64,000 nt of DNA from Limanda limanda (lineage: Eukaryota; Chordata; Actinopteri; Pleuronectiformes; Pleuronectidae). Shown here in pieces: positions 42,098 to 63,700 of this stretch. Every line of letters begins with the position of its first letter. The stretch's first letter is position 1. The stretch lies in the NCBI RefSeq assembly GCF_963576545.1, contig NC_083654.1, forward strand, positions 18,262,199 to 18,326,198, read 5' to 3'. Both the position numbers and the translations under genes were made by a program. The notes beneath the pieces are model-generated. The model was not told the origin of the DNA. It was given only the letters and a program-made list of their open reading frames with translations, and made no database searches.

Positions 42098-43383
42098 GTG
42101 AGACACACACCTTGCTTCGCTGTACTTTCTCCTGTGTATCTGATTATGGCTGCCATGTAAAGAAGTGTATCATCTGCGTAACATGAAAATCCTCCAGAGC
42201 GTTAAGATGCTGGGACATGGACAATCATCGAGAGACTCGAGAAGCAAATTCTAGATTAATTTGTAGAACTTTTGTGTTACTTTTTTGTTGCTTCTGCTCT
42301 CTGGGTTTTTTCGAGACGAGCATGACAAGAAATATAGATCAATGAGATGTGTAAACAAGCAAAGCCAATAGGGATTTGTTGCAAAGTCTTATCATGAAAT
42401 AACAATATAATGGCGTTAATGACATTACTATTATTCAAATAGGAAAAGATAAGATAAGCCTGACATGGACTTAGCCTTTATTTACATGTTATGTCATTGC
42501 GCATCTCTCTTTTGTTCATTGACATAGAGCATTTGCATTATTTCCATACTCAATATTGTGTTACTGTTGGCATTTTTTGTCTCCATGGTTTCCCATTGTG
42601 TTGCGTCAGCCAGTGAGACTAATGACCCCTATAGATTTTCCAGTTGTCCAGCTTTGGTGTCCGCTCGCCTCTTTTGTCTCGGCCGACTACATCTCTGACC
42701 TCCAATACATGGCAGCATGACCAGAGGCAATAACCGGTGACTGGCATGAGCATCCCCTTCTCCTTTTGTAACAGCTGATTGGTTAATAAATCATGCACGG
42801 AGGGAAGGAGGGGATTGATTGACGGATTGGATGATCCCCTCTGTTTGTGTTTCGTATGTGTGGTTGTGGATTAAGCTCCAAATAATACTGCACACTTTTA
42901 ATTTGGAACTTGGGGTTTTGAGTTGAAGTTTCTTAGGTTTCTTGAGCGCCGGCACCTCATGTTACTCGGGCCTGTAGCATTTGAATGTCAGTTTAATGTT
43001 TCACTTCAGTTTTTTCGAAATTAAAATGACAAAGCTTTTGAGGAATCATACAGAGAAGATCTTTAACACCGAGGAAACCTGTCACCGATGCACAATGCTC
43101 ATCAGCACTATAAAAAACAGCTCAACTGTTCAAAGTGCAGTTGTCATGCAGCACGTGAGGTGACACGAACTAAAATGGGGACGAGAAGTGTTCCCATCTC
43201 AAACTCTGCATTGTTGATGTGACTTGTGTGTGTCTGTGTGTGCACAGTCTCTCCACCAGGCCAGCAGAGAAGCAGCACCATGCCGGACACAATGTGTGTA
43301 AGATTGTTCGAAACAAAAAACCTTTCCAACGCTATCCTCCGACCTTTCTATCCAAACCTCTGAAATGTAGCACCCAGTAAGGT

Positions 43384-43416
<33 letters not shown>

Positions 43417-43424
43417 ACACACAG
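43384..43424. repeat. (CA)n microsatellite
   Basis: About 20 CA units with one TA interruption, in intron 1 of the S100A1-like gene. Confidence 0.9.
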
Positions 43425-43659
43425 TGACCACACTTCCTAAATTAGGGTCAGTAATAGCCTCTGCCTTACACGCAGAGTGTTATTAAACCCCTTTCCCTGT
43501 GGAAATGGGAAAATCTCTCTGTTTTTTGTTTCTTTCCACCCGTCTACCTTTCCGACTATCACTTTGTCTCGGAGGTGGCTTCAGCCCCGGTTCGCTATGT
43601 GGCCGCACATGCAGCTGGGGCCTGGAGCGGGCATTTTGTGAAGGAGTCTGACCTTTTGA

Positions 43660-44249
<590 letters not shown>

Positions 44250-44629
44250 AGCCGTGCGAGAGGAGAAGAGCGGAGGGAGGGAGAAGGGGTGGGAAAGGAA
44301 GTGTGGGAGAAGAGGAGAGGGAGGTAGATGAGGAGGAGGGGAGAGAGCTGTAAATCAGGAGACAGAGAGGACAGAGTTGGAATGGGTATTTGTCTTGTGC
44401 AATTCGTAAACACTCCGGCTACACATCAGGGAAGCGTTCCAGCAGATAGTTTGTGGGTTCACAGAGCGGGGGGGCATTCGAGTGTTTTCACTGCAACACT
44501 TTTTCATACCAAAAGCACATCCGGAGCTTGTTTCACATTCAGGACGAGATATATTCCAACTTCTTCCAGCTCACATCCAGCAGCAGTTTAGACAGTTTCT
44601 TGCAAGTTCTGAATAAAGGCACTGGGGAA

Positions 44630-44642
44630 GGGGGGGGGGGGG
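44630..44642. repeat. poly(G) run
   Basis: An uninterrupted run of about a dozen G just after the S100A1-like poly(A) signal; a G-quadruplex or transcription-pausing role is possible but unproven. Confidence 0.6.
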
Positions 44643-44892
44643 TGGGAGAGAGGAAGTTTTGTTGCAGAACGCACACTGGGCTTGTTTGAGCATTCCTTGC
44701 ACATGAATAACCTCTGATCACATATAAATATAAATTAAAGATGATCATATCGTTGTATGTACTCAGTGTTTTAACAACAGAATATGAATTACCCACTTTC
44801 CTGCACCTATTTTGTAATCGTTTTTTGGGGTAATAACTAATGCATTCTTCAAAGATATTAAACATTGCATTTAACCAACAACCCACTGTGTT

Positions 44893-44923
<31 letters not shown>

Positions 44924-46319
44924 GGGTTTGGTTTCACATTCACTTCCTTTCAATGCTGCACAAATATTCCTCAACATGTCGGGAATGAATCGCCACACCT
45001 GGAAATCAAGTTGAATGGTGCACAGAGAAACTCTGTCAGCAAAAAAGTGGGTGTGTTCCTGTGTGTGAGCGTCCATCAGTGTGTGTGTTTGTGTGTGTGT
45101 GTGTGTGTGTGTATTGGGGATTCCCACAGAGTGAACTGCTCCAGTTCATGCATCCTGCCAACAATATCCTGCAAGTCTTGTTCCACTAGATATAAACTGA
45201 CCCAGATGTTTGACTTGGATCTGCATGGAAAAAACTTCTTCAAAAGAGGGAAAGAGAGGAGGAAAGAAAGGGAGAGACGGGCTGAGGGGTGTGAGGGGAA
45301 GATAAGGGGAGAGAGTGTTTGTGTGAGTCTCTGCAATTGTGTGTGTGTGTGTGTGTGTGTTTGTGAATGAAGGAAGAGCAGCGCAGGCGGGGAGTGAATC
45401 CAATTTATGGAGTACATCAGTCAAGTATGTAACTTGGAAAGTGGTGGTATAATCACCGAGGAATGTTGGAGTTGCTGTGACTGTTAGCACACATGTCCCT
45501 CAGTGTCTCACACACACACAGAAACACACACACAGACACACACAGATAAGTAAATCAACATGTCCTCTTCCACCCTGTTGGCTTTTGAACACTTCAGCAG
45601 CTGAGGGAGATCTTCATTTTTTTGGGGGATGTAATGTGCTCGAACGTTTTATGAGCTCAACCGCCTCCTCTTACCTAGAATTGGAAAAAAAAAAACCAGG
45701 TCAGTTAGTGTCGACGGGCGGAGTTCACCCTATTTGCTTTCATTCCTCGAGTGAGGGCGCCCTCTGATTGGCTGGTTTGAATGTTTGAGTTCAACATGCA
45801 CGGCCCCGCAGATAGGTAAACAATTCACAACAAGACGGCATTCACAACTGTTAACCCTGCTGCAGCCCGGAGGGAAACACACATCGGGTTCGCAGCCCGG
45901 CTCATTCCACAGGAGCAATTAATCAACTGCTTTTAAAGGGGGTGGACAGAATAAGGTGACCTGAAGTCAGGTCATCTGTTCCCTAATGTGCAGGTGCATG
46001 GGTGGGAAGAAGGAGAATTATGTAATATGCCAAAAGGAAGAGTGTCAATGTGCAGTAAACCAGATCCTTTAAAGCACCAATGCAACAATACTACAAGTAT
46101 TAGTAAACTATCAGCAATATATATACTAAATATATTCTAACATTTGACTTTTCTATCAGGCCAAAGTGGCACCTTACCAAAGGATCTTGCCAAAGGGTCT
46201 CAGGATGAATCTCAGGGGTCGTGAAGTCGTCAGTTGGACAAGAAAGAAGAAAATAATACTAATTCATACTTTGACACAATATGCTCATGAGCCACAACCC
46301 TAAACCCTCCCACCATCAC

Positions 46320-46495
46320 GTAAACTGGTTAATCTGAGCCAATCCCAGCTATTAGGCAAGAGACACCCTAAGAAAATAACAACGTACACATGAGGACAAC
46401 GTGCAAACTTCCAACAGGGATTCAAACTGGGATTTGAACCAGTAACCCCCTTTCTGTGTGAGAGCTAACCATTGTACCACCGTGCTTCCCCCTAA
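46320..46495 (-). mobile_element. tRNA-derived SINE-like element
   Basis: Read on the minus strand it begins gcacggtggtacaatggtta then gc (A-box-like) and has actggttcaaatcccag (B-box-like ggttcaaatcc) about 45 bases on, followed by an unrelated tail. This head is typical of tRNA-derived repeats in fishes. It is not a functional tRNA: no cloverleaf of normal length closes. Confidence 0.55.
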
Positions 46496-47940
46496 GTTGA
46501 ACCACTGAAAAGGGACAAGGGACCAACAACACTGGGTATTGTGTTTTAAATGCATTAAATGTACATGTAAATGCACCTAGTTAGTTTCCGACACAGTAAA
46601 TGAGATTTCTATATAATGTTTACTGGTTTGTATTTAAAAGTAGCAGCAGTGGCAACAGGAATGATGTGGGAATTTTAATTTGTTTCATATGGAACAAGAG
46701 TTATTTAGTGTGTGAGACTGAACATTTCTTCTGGCGTCGGGTTGAGAGCAAAGGGGAATTTCAACATGTTCGTTGGCGGATGTTTGTTCAGTGAATTATG
46801 GGAATTATGTGCTTGTAGAAGTGTTGCATCAGTTGGAATCCACAGTGAGACACGAGTGATACTTAACACTCGATCAAATGGCCTTTTCAACCGTACTCAG
46901 ACGTAGAATGGCTGGAAGACGTCCCGCAAACAGGATCTAAAAAACACGGCTGACCTCGCCAGACGATTCAAACTGAAGGACAAGCGTCTCCGCTGATGGA
47001 TCACACGTGGCAGGCATCACCTCCGCTGGGGAAAGGAGATGAGCAGCACAGAGCCAGGGCCGGAGTCAGAAGCATCTGATAACGGTGGCTGGGGCACTTC
47101 GATTACCAGCGGAGCAGGTCAAGCGACACCCTGGATTCCAGTCGCCACGTCCATCAGGCGCAGTCAGCCGGGCGATCAGGTCAGGCTGCCACGAGAAGCC
47201 TGAGAGGCCGGCTGTTGTGAGAGCAGGATGTCACACACACACACACACACACACAAGGGAACAAAATGAGATTATTCATTCAAGTACACAGCAGCATAGG
47301 TGGAGCCAGGTTTATAATCATCTGATGAGTTATTCCTCTCCAGGTGGAGCTCACTCCCTCTCGGGGAGAACTTGAGAAGGCCTCTTTTCCTCAGCTTCAT
47401 GAAATCCATCTCGACGGAGGGCCGCAGGGAAACCTTATGGCTGCTGCTCGCTGCCAAGGAGGAGCCGGGACACTTATGAATTACAAAGTTTCATACGCTA
47501 GACTCGTACTGCACTACATTTCACAGGGAAATACTGCACTTTGTACTTTGACAGGGAAAGTTTCCAGTTACTGTCCAGTGCAGGATTCTCAGATTCTTTG
47601 AGCTTTGACATACAACCGACTGTCAAAGAACCATTCGACCATTTGTCTTTTTGTGGCCACTTACAATAAAGCACTTGTTGTTGAGGCCCCGTGTCACATG
47701 TCAATTGTTTGTGTCATTAGCAGCTTCACTAAAGAGCCAAAAATAGTCAAGTAAATAATTTAAGTTAATGGAATAATTCAATTTTAATGACAAACCAGTC
47801 ACATGGACCATTGTTTTGCTGAGAGAGTAATTTGACTTATGACCCTTTCAGTATATTAGTAGTTCTGTATTTCTACCTCCACCAAGGAGGTACATTTTCA
47901 CCACTAGAGTTTGTTTGTGTGCTTGTGAGTAAGATTACAC

Positions 47941-48699
47941 AAAAGAGCACATGACTCGGCCAAGGCCCAACTGTTCCTCTATAAAAACGCTTTTAAAATG
48001 TAATAGATCTGAATTTTTATTTGGATCTATACCAAATTACAGACACTCATAGATATTCTAGATCAAGATCCATGAATTCTTCTCTGAAACATGAATGAAA
48101 ATGACCAAGAACATTTAATGGCTTCTTCAGAGACCTATGTCCCTCCCTTCCACCAAATGTGGATTTGTGTATATCCCTTTGTGTACTGGACGGATTACCA
48201 CAAAACTTTGGGGAAGGATGTGATATGGGTCAGGAAAGAATCTATTAAATTCTGGTGAGGATCATGATGAGATGTGCGATTTTTTTTGACATTTTAACTA
48301 ATCTTGCTGGGAATAGTTCATGGATCTTGATGCAAATAATCATGCATATTTAGTGTACTGATATCTCTGAGTGCATATGATTTGGTGCAGCTTGGTTGAA
48401 TCCAAGGGAACGGTTGGACCTTGGCTGAAATTTGCATTCAACTAAGTGCCAATCTAGATATAAAAGGATAAACACAAATCCACATTTGGTGGAAGGGAGG
48501 GACATAGGTCTCTGAAGAAGCCATTAAATGTTCTTGGTCATTTTCATTGATGTTTCAGAGAAGAATTCATGGATCTTAATCTAGAATATATATGAGTGTC
48601 TGTTATTTGGTATAGATCCAAATAAAAATTCAGATCTATGACATTTTAAAAGGGTTTTTATAGAGGAACAGTTGGGCCTTGGCAGAGTTATGTGCTTTT
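47941..48699. repeat. large inverted repeat, arms about 230 bp, spacer about 300 bp
   Basis: Left arm 47,941-48,170 begins aaaagagcacatgac and ends ggatttgtgt. Right arm 48,472-48,699 is its reverse complement, starting acacaaatcc and ending tatgtgctttt. Arms are roughly 90% alike by eye. The spacer (tctattaaattctggtgagg, ggtgcagcttggttgaa) belongs to the same dispersed family as the copy at 53,560-53,830. Confidence 0.88.
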
Positions 48700-51079
48700 C
48701 TGAATTCTACTTTAGGTGAATTTAATAATGTAATTTTAATGATAAACCAGTCACATGGACAATAATCTTTTTTTACACTTATGTAAAGAAACCTTTAAAT
48801 GTAGAGCTTTTACTTGTAATGTTGTATTTTCACAGAGTGACATCGGTACTTTTACTTTATTTCCACTTCTGTCTACCTCGGAGGGTAACAGGAAACAGTT
48901 ATTTATGAGGTAACGCAACGTTGATGGGACGACTTAACGTTATCTCTGGTTTTAGAGAAACGAGACGCCTTCATAAATTAAAGCCCAAAGTCTTGGCACC
49001 GAACGGCGATGGCGTCCCGTCTCGGTGAGTCAAGGACAAACAGTGGACAGACAGATATCAGCCTCGGATGACACCGACAGTGAGGAAGGTAAAGGAGAGG
49101 GGCGAATGATATGTAAGAAAAGGAGGGAAGGAGAGAGGGATGGTGTCAATTGCTCCTTTTTTCCTCCTCCTTGACATTAAGCGTCCTTGACATGGGTGTA
49201 ATGATACTACTCTTACTATTTAATCCTATTTTTAGAACCGCCTTTACCTTACACGTATACACGGCACAAACTGCAGTGTTCATTGCAGGTAATCCGTTTG
49301 TGCTCAACATGATCCTCGGCTCAAACCTAATCTCCACTGGACCTTTCCCCCCTCGACCTGACATATTCATTGACCCCCCCAACCCTTTAAGAAGCATGTC
49401 AATCTAAACTTCCAGACAAATGAGCAAACTGCTGAAACCACAATCGAACTCTCACGGTTAAAAGATTCATCACGTTCAAAACATGCCCCCATTCAGTCAT
49501 CCCAGGATGTGTGAGGAGGCCGGTTCCTCGGGGGGGAGGTGGTGCTTTTATCATTCACACAAACACTCTCAAATTTAGTTGTTTACGCTGTTGATTTATT
49601 TGGGATCAGAGAGAAGCTGCACAGGAGATCTCCAGCACCGAGACTCTGGACTTCTTTTTTTTTCTTATTATCGTTTCCTTTACAATGTCTGAACATCAGG
49701 TCTCCACATATCAAAATACAACGGTGAAAAATGTATAACAGGTGTGTCTCCTTGGATTACTTCTTTGTGAGCGCGCTGCCAAAAACCACAAACCGACTTC
49801 CTTAAATCATAGAGAAGACACAGCGGTGTCAGGCTGCCAGGAAAGATGGGATACAAGACAAAACTGTGACCTTATTTATGGCACTTGTGGCTTGAATCCC
49901 TCTGTGTTGCAGACCAAATGATTTACAGCATATCACCAAATCAAAGACAAACCATGTCAGATGTCTGCGGTATATTTAGAATACACAAAGAAAAAGAAGA
50001 CAGGGAATATAATACATTCACAGATTTTCATTTAGCTGTTCGGCTTCATCTCCCTTTTAGGGCGAGAAACAACAGGGGCCTGATACAGAATTAGAAAACA
50101 AATTTTTTTCCATTATTTCAATATCTTGTCTATAAATCCTACAGAAGTTTGACATTCACTTAACACTGTGTATCTCGTCATTTGTTCCACTGGCATTTGC
50201 GGTGTTATTTATCCGGAAATCCAAAATGAAACACAGCCACAGTCCTTGTCCTGAAAAGCTCCAACTATATCGTGCAGTGCATTTTTTCTTCCTGCACATT
50301 ACATCAGGGTGAATCACTCACTCTTCACAGTTCAGAGTAGAAGCAACTCCCTCATTCACAGTAAGACGGAGGAAAACCTCAGGGGGCAGCGGTTGCAGAA
50401 AACTAACAAGTATAAGGAGCGTGAATTTGGAATCTGCTGCGCGTATTAAGATAAAACAGCTGTTGTTTGTCTACATCTTGATAAGTGGAATAGGCATGAT
50501 ACGTGTGCATGTTTTTTCACCAACTGGGAAGTTCAAGAAAAGACTTATTGTGCTGGTAAAGCTGGTGTAGTGTACCAGCACATCCACCAGAGAGAGGCAG
50601 AGAGACACAACACAATGATCTAAGTCTGAAGCACTTCCTGCGTCACAATACATTTTAATTTGCAGAAATTAGCACATGCATCTTTTAATAAGGATTAAAA
50701 CAATGCAGCTGTGTATGAGTCACTTTCAAAAACAACTTCAAGTCACATTTAATCAATAAAAGTATCTCCTGGTCTTCACATGCAAAACATCAGCCTGTGT
50801 GTTTTGCATCAGAGTAAAACAAAGAAAGGTGAAGACGTCCAGAGTTTCAAGACGAAGGCGGAGCTGCAAAAATGGGCTCTCGATCACACAATTCAAATAA
50901 AAAGCACACGTAAAGTCTGGTGATACAGTGGAGTCACACAGTGGGACTTGTAGAAAAGGGACATGGCAACAGAAGTACACGTTGAGCTTCACTGTGACTG
51001 ATGTCAGGAAACGTGGCGTCCGAGCAGGCCCAGAGGTGTGTTTGTTTTGCACACCTGACGTGGCGCTAGGGCGGAGTCC

Positions 51080-59391
<8,312 letters not shown>

Positions 59392-61250
59392 TGCAGCTCA
59401 GATGGAAACCAGCAGTGAAACCTCAGTGTGCCTGCTCCGACACCTCTCAGCTCCATGCAGGGCCCCAGAGACGCACCTTTACAAATCACAGCCCTTTCCC
59501 ACAAAAGACTTCCGCTGCTTTATTCTAGGACAGACTGCAGGAGCTCCACTCCTCACTTTAGAGAAGATCATAAATGCTCCTAAAAGCTCAAATACCAAAC
59601 TATAGGATAAAACACCCACAACCTGCATACCTGTTTGGCAAAGGGAGGAAAAACAAAACTTTATCCCATTTGTGGTTTTCTAACACCTGCTCCAGAGAAG
59701 AAGTTTATTCCCTTTGGAGGAAGAGGAGTCTTCAGGGTGGGATGAACTGAAAGAAGGTAAAGTTATGTCCTACTTCTGATGTGTGGTCCTATTCCCAGAG
59801 AGGCTGATGTGTGACAACCGACCACCATCTCAACGAGCCTGTGACTGAGGCTGGAGTGAAGTAAGGGGGGGGGGAGTTGAGAGCCGGGTGGGCGGTCATG
59901 TTTAAATTCTACATGCCATGATGGAGGTTTGCAGAATCAGAAACATCTTTGAAATCCCTATTAATTTATGTTGTTTGTTTCTAGTACACAATTATTATTA
60001 ACTATGTGTTGTCTGTTTTACTATTATTTTATTGTTGTTTTTAAATGCTGAATCTAAATGTTGTATTCCTGTGTTTCTTTTATTCCCTGATCTTTGTGAT
60101 CTGTCCTGAAATGTTTTGATGCTGTTTGTGTTGTGTCAAAGCACTTTGTGTGTCGATAAAGTTTATTAATATTGTTTTTGTCGTGGTTGTTGTTGTATTA
60201 AATGTTTTGATCTTGGTCTAACCACTAACTTTGGTTTGAAAAGTCTTTAAAAAAGTATTTTATTAGTAGTTGTAGTAATAGTAGCAGCAGCAGTTGCAGT
60301 AGTAGTTGTTGTATTCTGTATTATTTCATTGTTTCAGAATCAGAATCAGAATTATTTTATTTGCCAAGTATATTTGCACATACAGGAAATTGCCTTGGTG
60401 TCATTGGTGCACTGAACATAAAACAACAATATAAAAACAACAATATATAACAAAATAGAATAAAAATATATACAGTAACAGAGTTATGGGCACGTGCGGT
60501 GCTAAGGTGCAGAGATTGGTGATAGTGCCAATAATATATAAATTATAAATGATGTGCAATATAAGTATTGAAACCTCTGTATTATATAACGACCTATACC
60601 AACCAAAATGATTGTGTTAGCAAAACAACAGCATAAACACCTTCTAATATAAATCAAATTATTGTTAGTATTGATTCTGCTCTGATGCATTAATATTACA
60701 CAGCAGCCTACCTACATTCAGGCATTTTACTTTTGAATAAAGACACTTGAAACAAAGTTGACAACTATGCTAAAAGATGTTGGTCATTAATCATAATGTG
60801 CTTAATTGACTGTTTGATTAATATCCACCTCTGATTTCATCTCATAGAGTAAAGTAAGGAAATGGTTCGTTCTGAGCTGCTCCATGTGCACCAGTGAAAG
60901 GTATGACGCCGATTCTAAAAGTCAAAACACAAACACTATGAACCACTAAGAGTCAATCAGATCATCATATATATAAATTGGAAGTTACACGAATCACACA
61001 GTGTGTCGGTGGTTTTCTAAATGCTCTGCAAATGGTTTTCAGTTCTTGGATCGCACCTCTGGACTCCCCCGCTTTCCCTGCGGAATGAGCCGCTCCGCGC
61101 TGCGCGATACTCCTGCTCGTCCCTCTTTGTCCGGTGGCGACAGAAGGCCACGATAATTATGGCAAAATTTGCGTTTTTGAATGAATTATAACCCGAATGG
61201 TGGACCACCAAGCCCCCGCAGCGTGAGGACCGCTTTGCCCCGGCCATGCC
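59392..61250. other. she upstream region and intergenic repeats
   Basis: The she 5' UTR and promoter should lie just right of 59,391; no TATA box is obvious. Positions 60,335-60,545 hold a dispersed repeat related to 23,070-23,230. A 76-codon minus-strand frame at 61,017-61,247 in CpG-rich DNA is unlike any protein I know. Confidence 0.4.
60335..60545. repeat. dispersed repeat (same family as 23,070-23,230)
   Basis: Begins cagaatcagaatcagaatta then ttttatttgcc and continues with ggtgtcattggtgcactgaa then cat and A-rich sequence. The other copy has the equivalent ttggtgcatacaatgaacat. Confidence 0.55.
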
Positions 61251-62132
61251 GCAGCAGAGAGTCTCAGTTTAACGGGGACCGCGGAGCACGCAGCGGAACA
61301 CGGGTACAGTTTTGCAAAAGATGGCTAGCTATCTCCAGTGGCATGCTAACGTTAGCTTAGCAAGCTAATGCTAGCATAGTGGACCACCGCCTCCCGGGGG
61401 AGACGTGGTCGCCTGCTTCGCCTCGTACGTGCTGTGATGAGTGTACCCGAGGGCCCGGGGTTCGGTTTGTGGGGATGAACTCGCAGTTTCGCGGTCGATG
61501 TGCCAGTTGTTGCCTCCACTCGGCGCTGCTACTAGCTAGCCACATTGAGTAACGTGGCTAGCTAGTTAGCCAGGGGCAGCAGCCACTAGCTTTGCGTTAG
61601 CTAGCTTGCTTGTTAGCCACACATCTGTAAGTGATCATTTCTTAGAGAGAGAGAGAGAGGGGAGGGGAGGGGGGTGCTGTGTAACATTGCTTGTACCGGC
61701 ACACTGGCCAGGTGGCGAGCGACCAGCTTCACCCAGCTAGCCCGGGACAACACAAGCTAGCAACCGGGCGAACTTGTGCTAAATAGCGAGAAGCAGCTCC
61801 GGGTTACCTGACGCCTGTGGGGTGACCAGACCCCGGCGTGACAGACCCCCAGGGCGGACTATCTGCATCTGGAGAGGGGTTTTGCAGACCTGGGGCCCGA
61901 CGTTGATAAAACACAAATCTATCAACCAACCCAAAAAAACACACAACCCGTGTTAGCTTCTGCTGCGATGACAACCATTTGATCGGGATTGTCATGACCT
62001 GACGCCCGCATTTCCACCTCCTCGGCACATAACGCCTTTTTCCAGACGTCGTCATTTTTTTTTTTTTTAAACTTTTATTTTTTCTTGCATATGAACGGTG
62101 ACATGCCACTTCACCGACAGTCATATTAGCTC
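61050..62132 (+). promoter_or_regulatory. CpG-rich promoter region of the pygo2-like gene
   Basis: CpG-dense DNA precedes the start codon at 62,133. It has a cluster of GCTAGC/GTTAGC words at 61,324-61,612 (including gctaacgttagc) and a (GA) run near 61,647. No TATA box. The transcription start is not determined. Confidence 0.5.
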
Positions 62133-62184
62133 ATGGCTGCCGAATCGGGGAGACTACAGGCGGGACAAGGAAAACGAAGCAAAG
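62133..62184 (+). CDS. pygo2: first coding exon, probably Pygopus 2 (partial, runs off the window)
   Basis: ATG at 62,133 opens 17 codons plus one base, MAAESGRLQAGQGKRSK, then a good donor (aaag then gtagga). Pygopus proteins bind methylated H3K4 through a PHD finger and link BCL9/beta-catenin to chromatin in Wnt signalling. The identification rests on three points: vertebrate PYGO2 starts MAA with a Gly/Lys/Arg-rich first exon just before the LQMKSPEKKRRKS nuclear signal; the first intron falls at the same place and phase; and PYGO2 lies beside PBXIP1 in mammals. The PHD and NHD exons are outside the window, so this remains tentative. The intron to the right holds a duplicated repeat. Confidence 0.45.
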
Positions 62185-62370
62185 GTAGGAATTTACTTCA
62201 CCCATCTTCTCCCTCCTCCCACCCCAATCAGATCGGAATCATCCATTACTGGGTTCCACTGGTGCTGGTAGACTTCACGCCTATCTCTGGTGGTGGCTGT
62301 TTCTCTCAGATTGGACCTGTGGACAGGGTTGATGTCTCTCATCCTGTCAGTGTTCCTCCAACCACGTTTC

Positions 62371-63290
62371 CTCGTCCTCATGTCTTCGTCTCTCTTTTCC
62401 CCTGTGTCCCCCATTGACCCTATCTCTCTCGCCCCCCTCGCCTGGGTCATTTTCAATCAGATTAAGATACATTTATTTGTCCCAAACACATGCACAGACA
62501 TGCACAAGCACACTCATGCAAGGAGGGAAATGTAACCTCTGCTTTTAACCCATCTGGTGCAGGACACACAGAGCAGTGAGCAGCCATGTACGGCTGCCCG
62601 GGGAGCAGATGTTGGGGGAGTAAGGTGCCTTGCTCAGGGGCACTAGACAGGGTAGGGAGAATCCTCTTGGATTTTTGGACAGATCAATCCAGGTTCGTCT
62701 TTTTGTTGTTTCTCCGTGGAGACGAACCAGAGACCTTTTCTGCCCATAGTCCAAGTTTCTGCCACTAGTAACTCCAACTACGTTTCCTTGTCCTCATGTC
62801 TTCGTCTCTCTTTTCCCCTGTGTCCCCCATTGACCTTACCTCTCTCTCCCCCCCTCGCCTGGGTCATTTTCAATCAGATTAAGATACATTTATTTGTCCC
62901 AAACAAATGCACAGACATGCACAGGCACACTCATGCAAGGAGGGAAATTTAACCTCTGCTTTTAACCCATCTGGTGCAGGACACACAGAGCAGTGAGCAG
63001 CCATGTACGGCGCCCGGGGAGCAGATGTTGGGGGAGTAAGGTGCCTTGCTCAGGGGCACTAGACAGGGTAGGGAGAATCCTCTTGGATTTTTGGACAGAT
63101 CAATCCAGGTTCGTCTTTTTGTTGTTTCTCCGTGGAGTCGAACCAGAGACGAACCAGAGACCTTTTCTGCCCATAGTCCAAGTTTCTGCCACTAGTACCT
63201 CCAACTACGTTTCCTCGTCCTCATGTCTTCGTCTCTCTTTCCCCTGTGTCCCCCATTGACCTTACCTCTCTCCCCCCCCCTCGCCTGGGT
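62371..63290 (+). repeat. tandem duplication, period 416-427 bp, two copies plus a third start
   Basis: ct(c/t)gtcctcatgtcttcgt occurs at 62,371, 62,787 and 63,214. Each full copy contains attaagatacatttatttgt followed by cccaaac, ctctgcttttaacccatctg then gtgcag, gcagatgttgggggagtaag and cttggatttttggacagatc. The copies are nearly identical, so the duplication is recent. The unit itself looks like a dispersed teleost repeat. Confidence 0.92.
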
Positions 63291-63295
63291 CATGT

Positions 63296-63700
63296 TCAAT
63301 CAATCAATCAAATTTTATTTATATAGCCCATATTCACAAATCACAATTCGTCTCATAGGGCTTTAACATGGTGTGACATCCTCTGTCCTAAACCCTCAAC
63401 AAGAGTCAGGGAAAACTACTTAAAAACCCTTTTAACAGGTAAAAATACGTAGAAACCTCAGAGAGATACATGTGAGGATCCCTCTCCCAGGACGGACAAA
63501 AGTGCAACAGAGATCATCAATCATCAAGATTATAGTTTTTTAGCAGCATTGATAGGGTAAACATTTTGAAGGATAACTTCAATACGGTATGTCAAGCATT
63601 CCTGCTGCGATCATAGTCTCTGGTCAGCAACCAGCAGGATCATGATCCACCATCCGGTCAGAGGCCACTTTAGTCCACAGTCATTGACCACTGCCGCTTA
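63296..63700 (+). repeat. teleost dispersed repeat starting (AATC)n-aattttatttatatagc
   Basis: caatcaatcaatcaaatttt followed by atttatatagcccatattcac and cacaattcgtctcatagggc then ttta is a common teleost interspersed repeat head. The right end is not clear; sequence to 64,000 has no coding signal I trust. Confidence 0.55.

Larger units (their letters stand above)
44640..51079. other. intergenic, simple repeats and transposon fragments
   Basis: No gene was recognised between the S100A1-like gene and the 3' end of she. Contents: (GT)/(CA)n tracts near 44,888-44,925, 45,085-45,112, 45,338-45,361, 45,510-45,545 and 47,231-47,255; a tRNA-like SINE at 46,320-46,495; a large inverted repeat at 47,941-48,699. 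AATAAA near 47,666 has no recognisable gene upstream. The she 3' UTR must lie in the right part; minus-strand ATTAAA variants occur near 50,654 and 50,746, and AATAAA at 49,595-49,600. Confidence 0.45.

Noticed and set aside
46320..46495. Considered as a tRNA gene on the minus strand
   Set aside because: A- and B-box-like words are present but the stems of a tRNA do not form and the sequence continues as a repeat, so it is better called a SINE-like element.
61017..61247. 76-codon minus-strand frame next to the pygo2-like promoter
   Set aside because: CpG-rich DNA often stays open by chance; there is no similarity, no clear splice site and no conserved start context.
62133..62417. Reading the whole 94-codon frame as one protein
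   Set aside because: After 17 codons there is a strong donor, and the following sequence runs into a dispersed, tandemly duplicated repeat.
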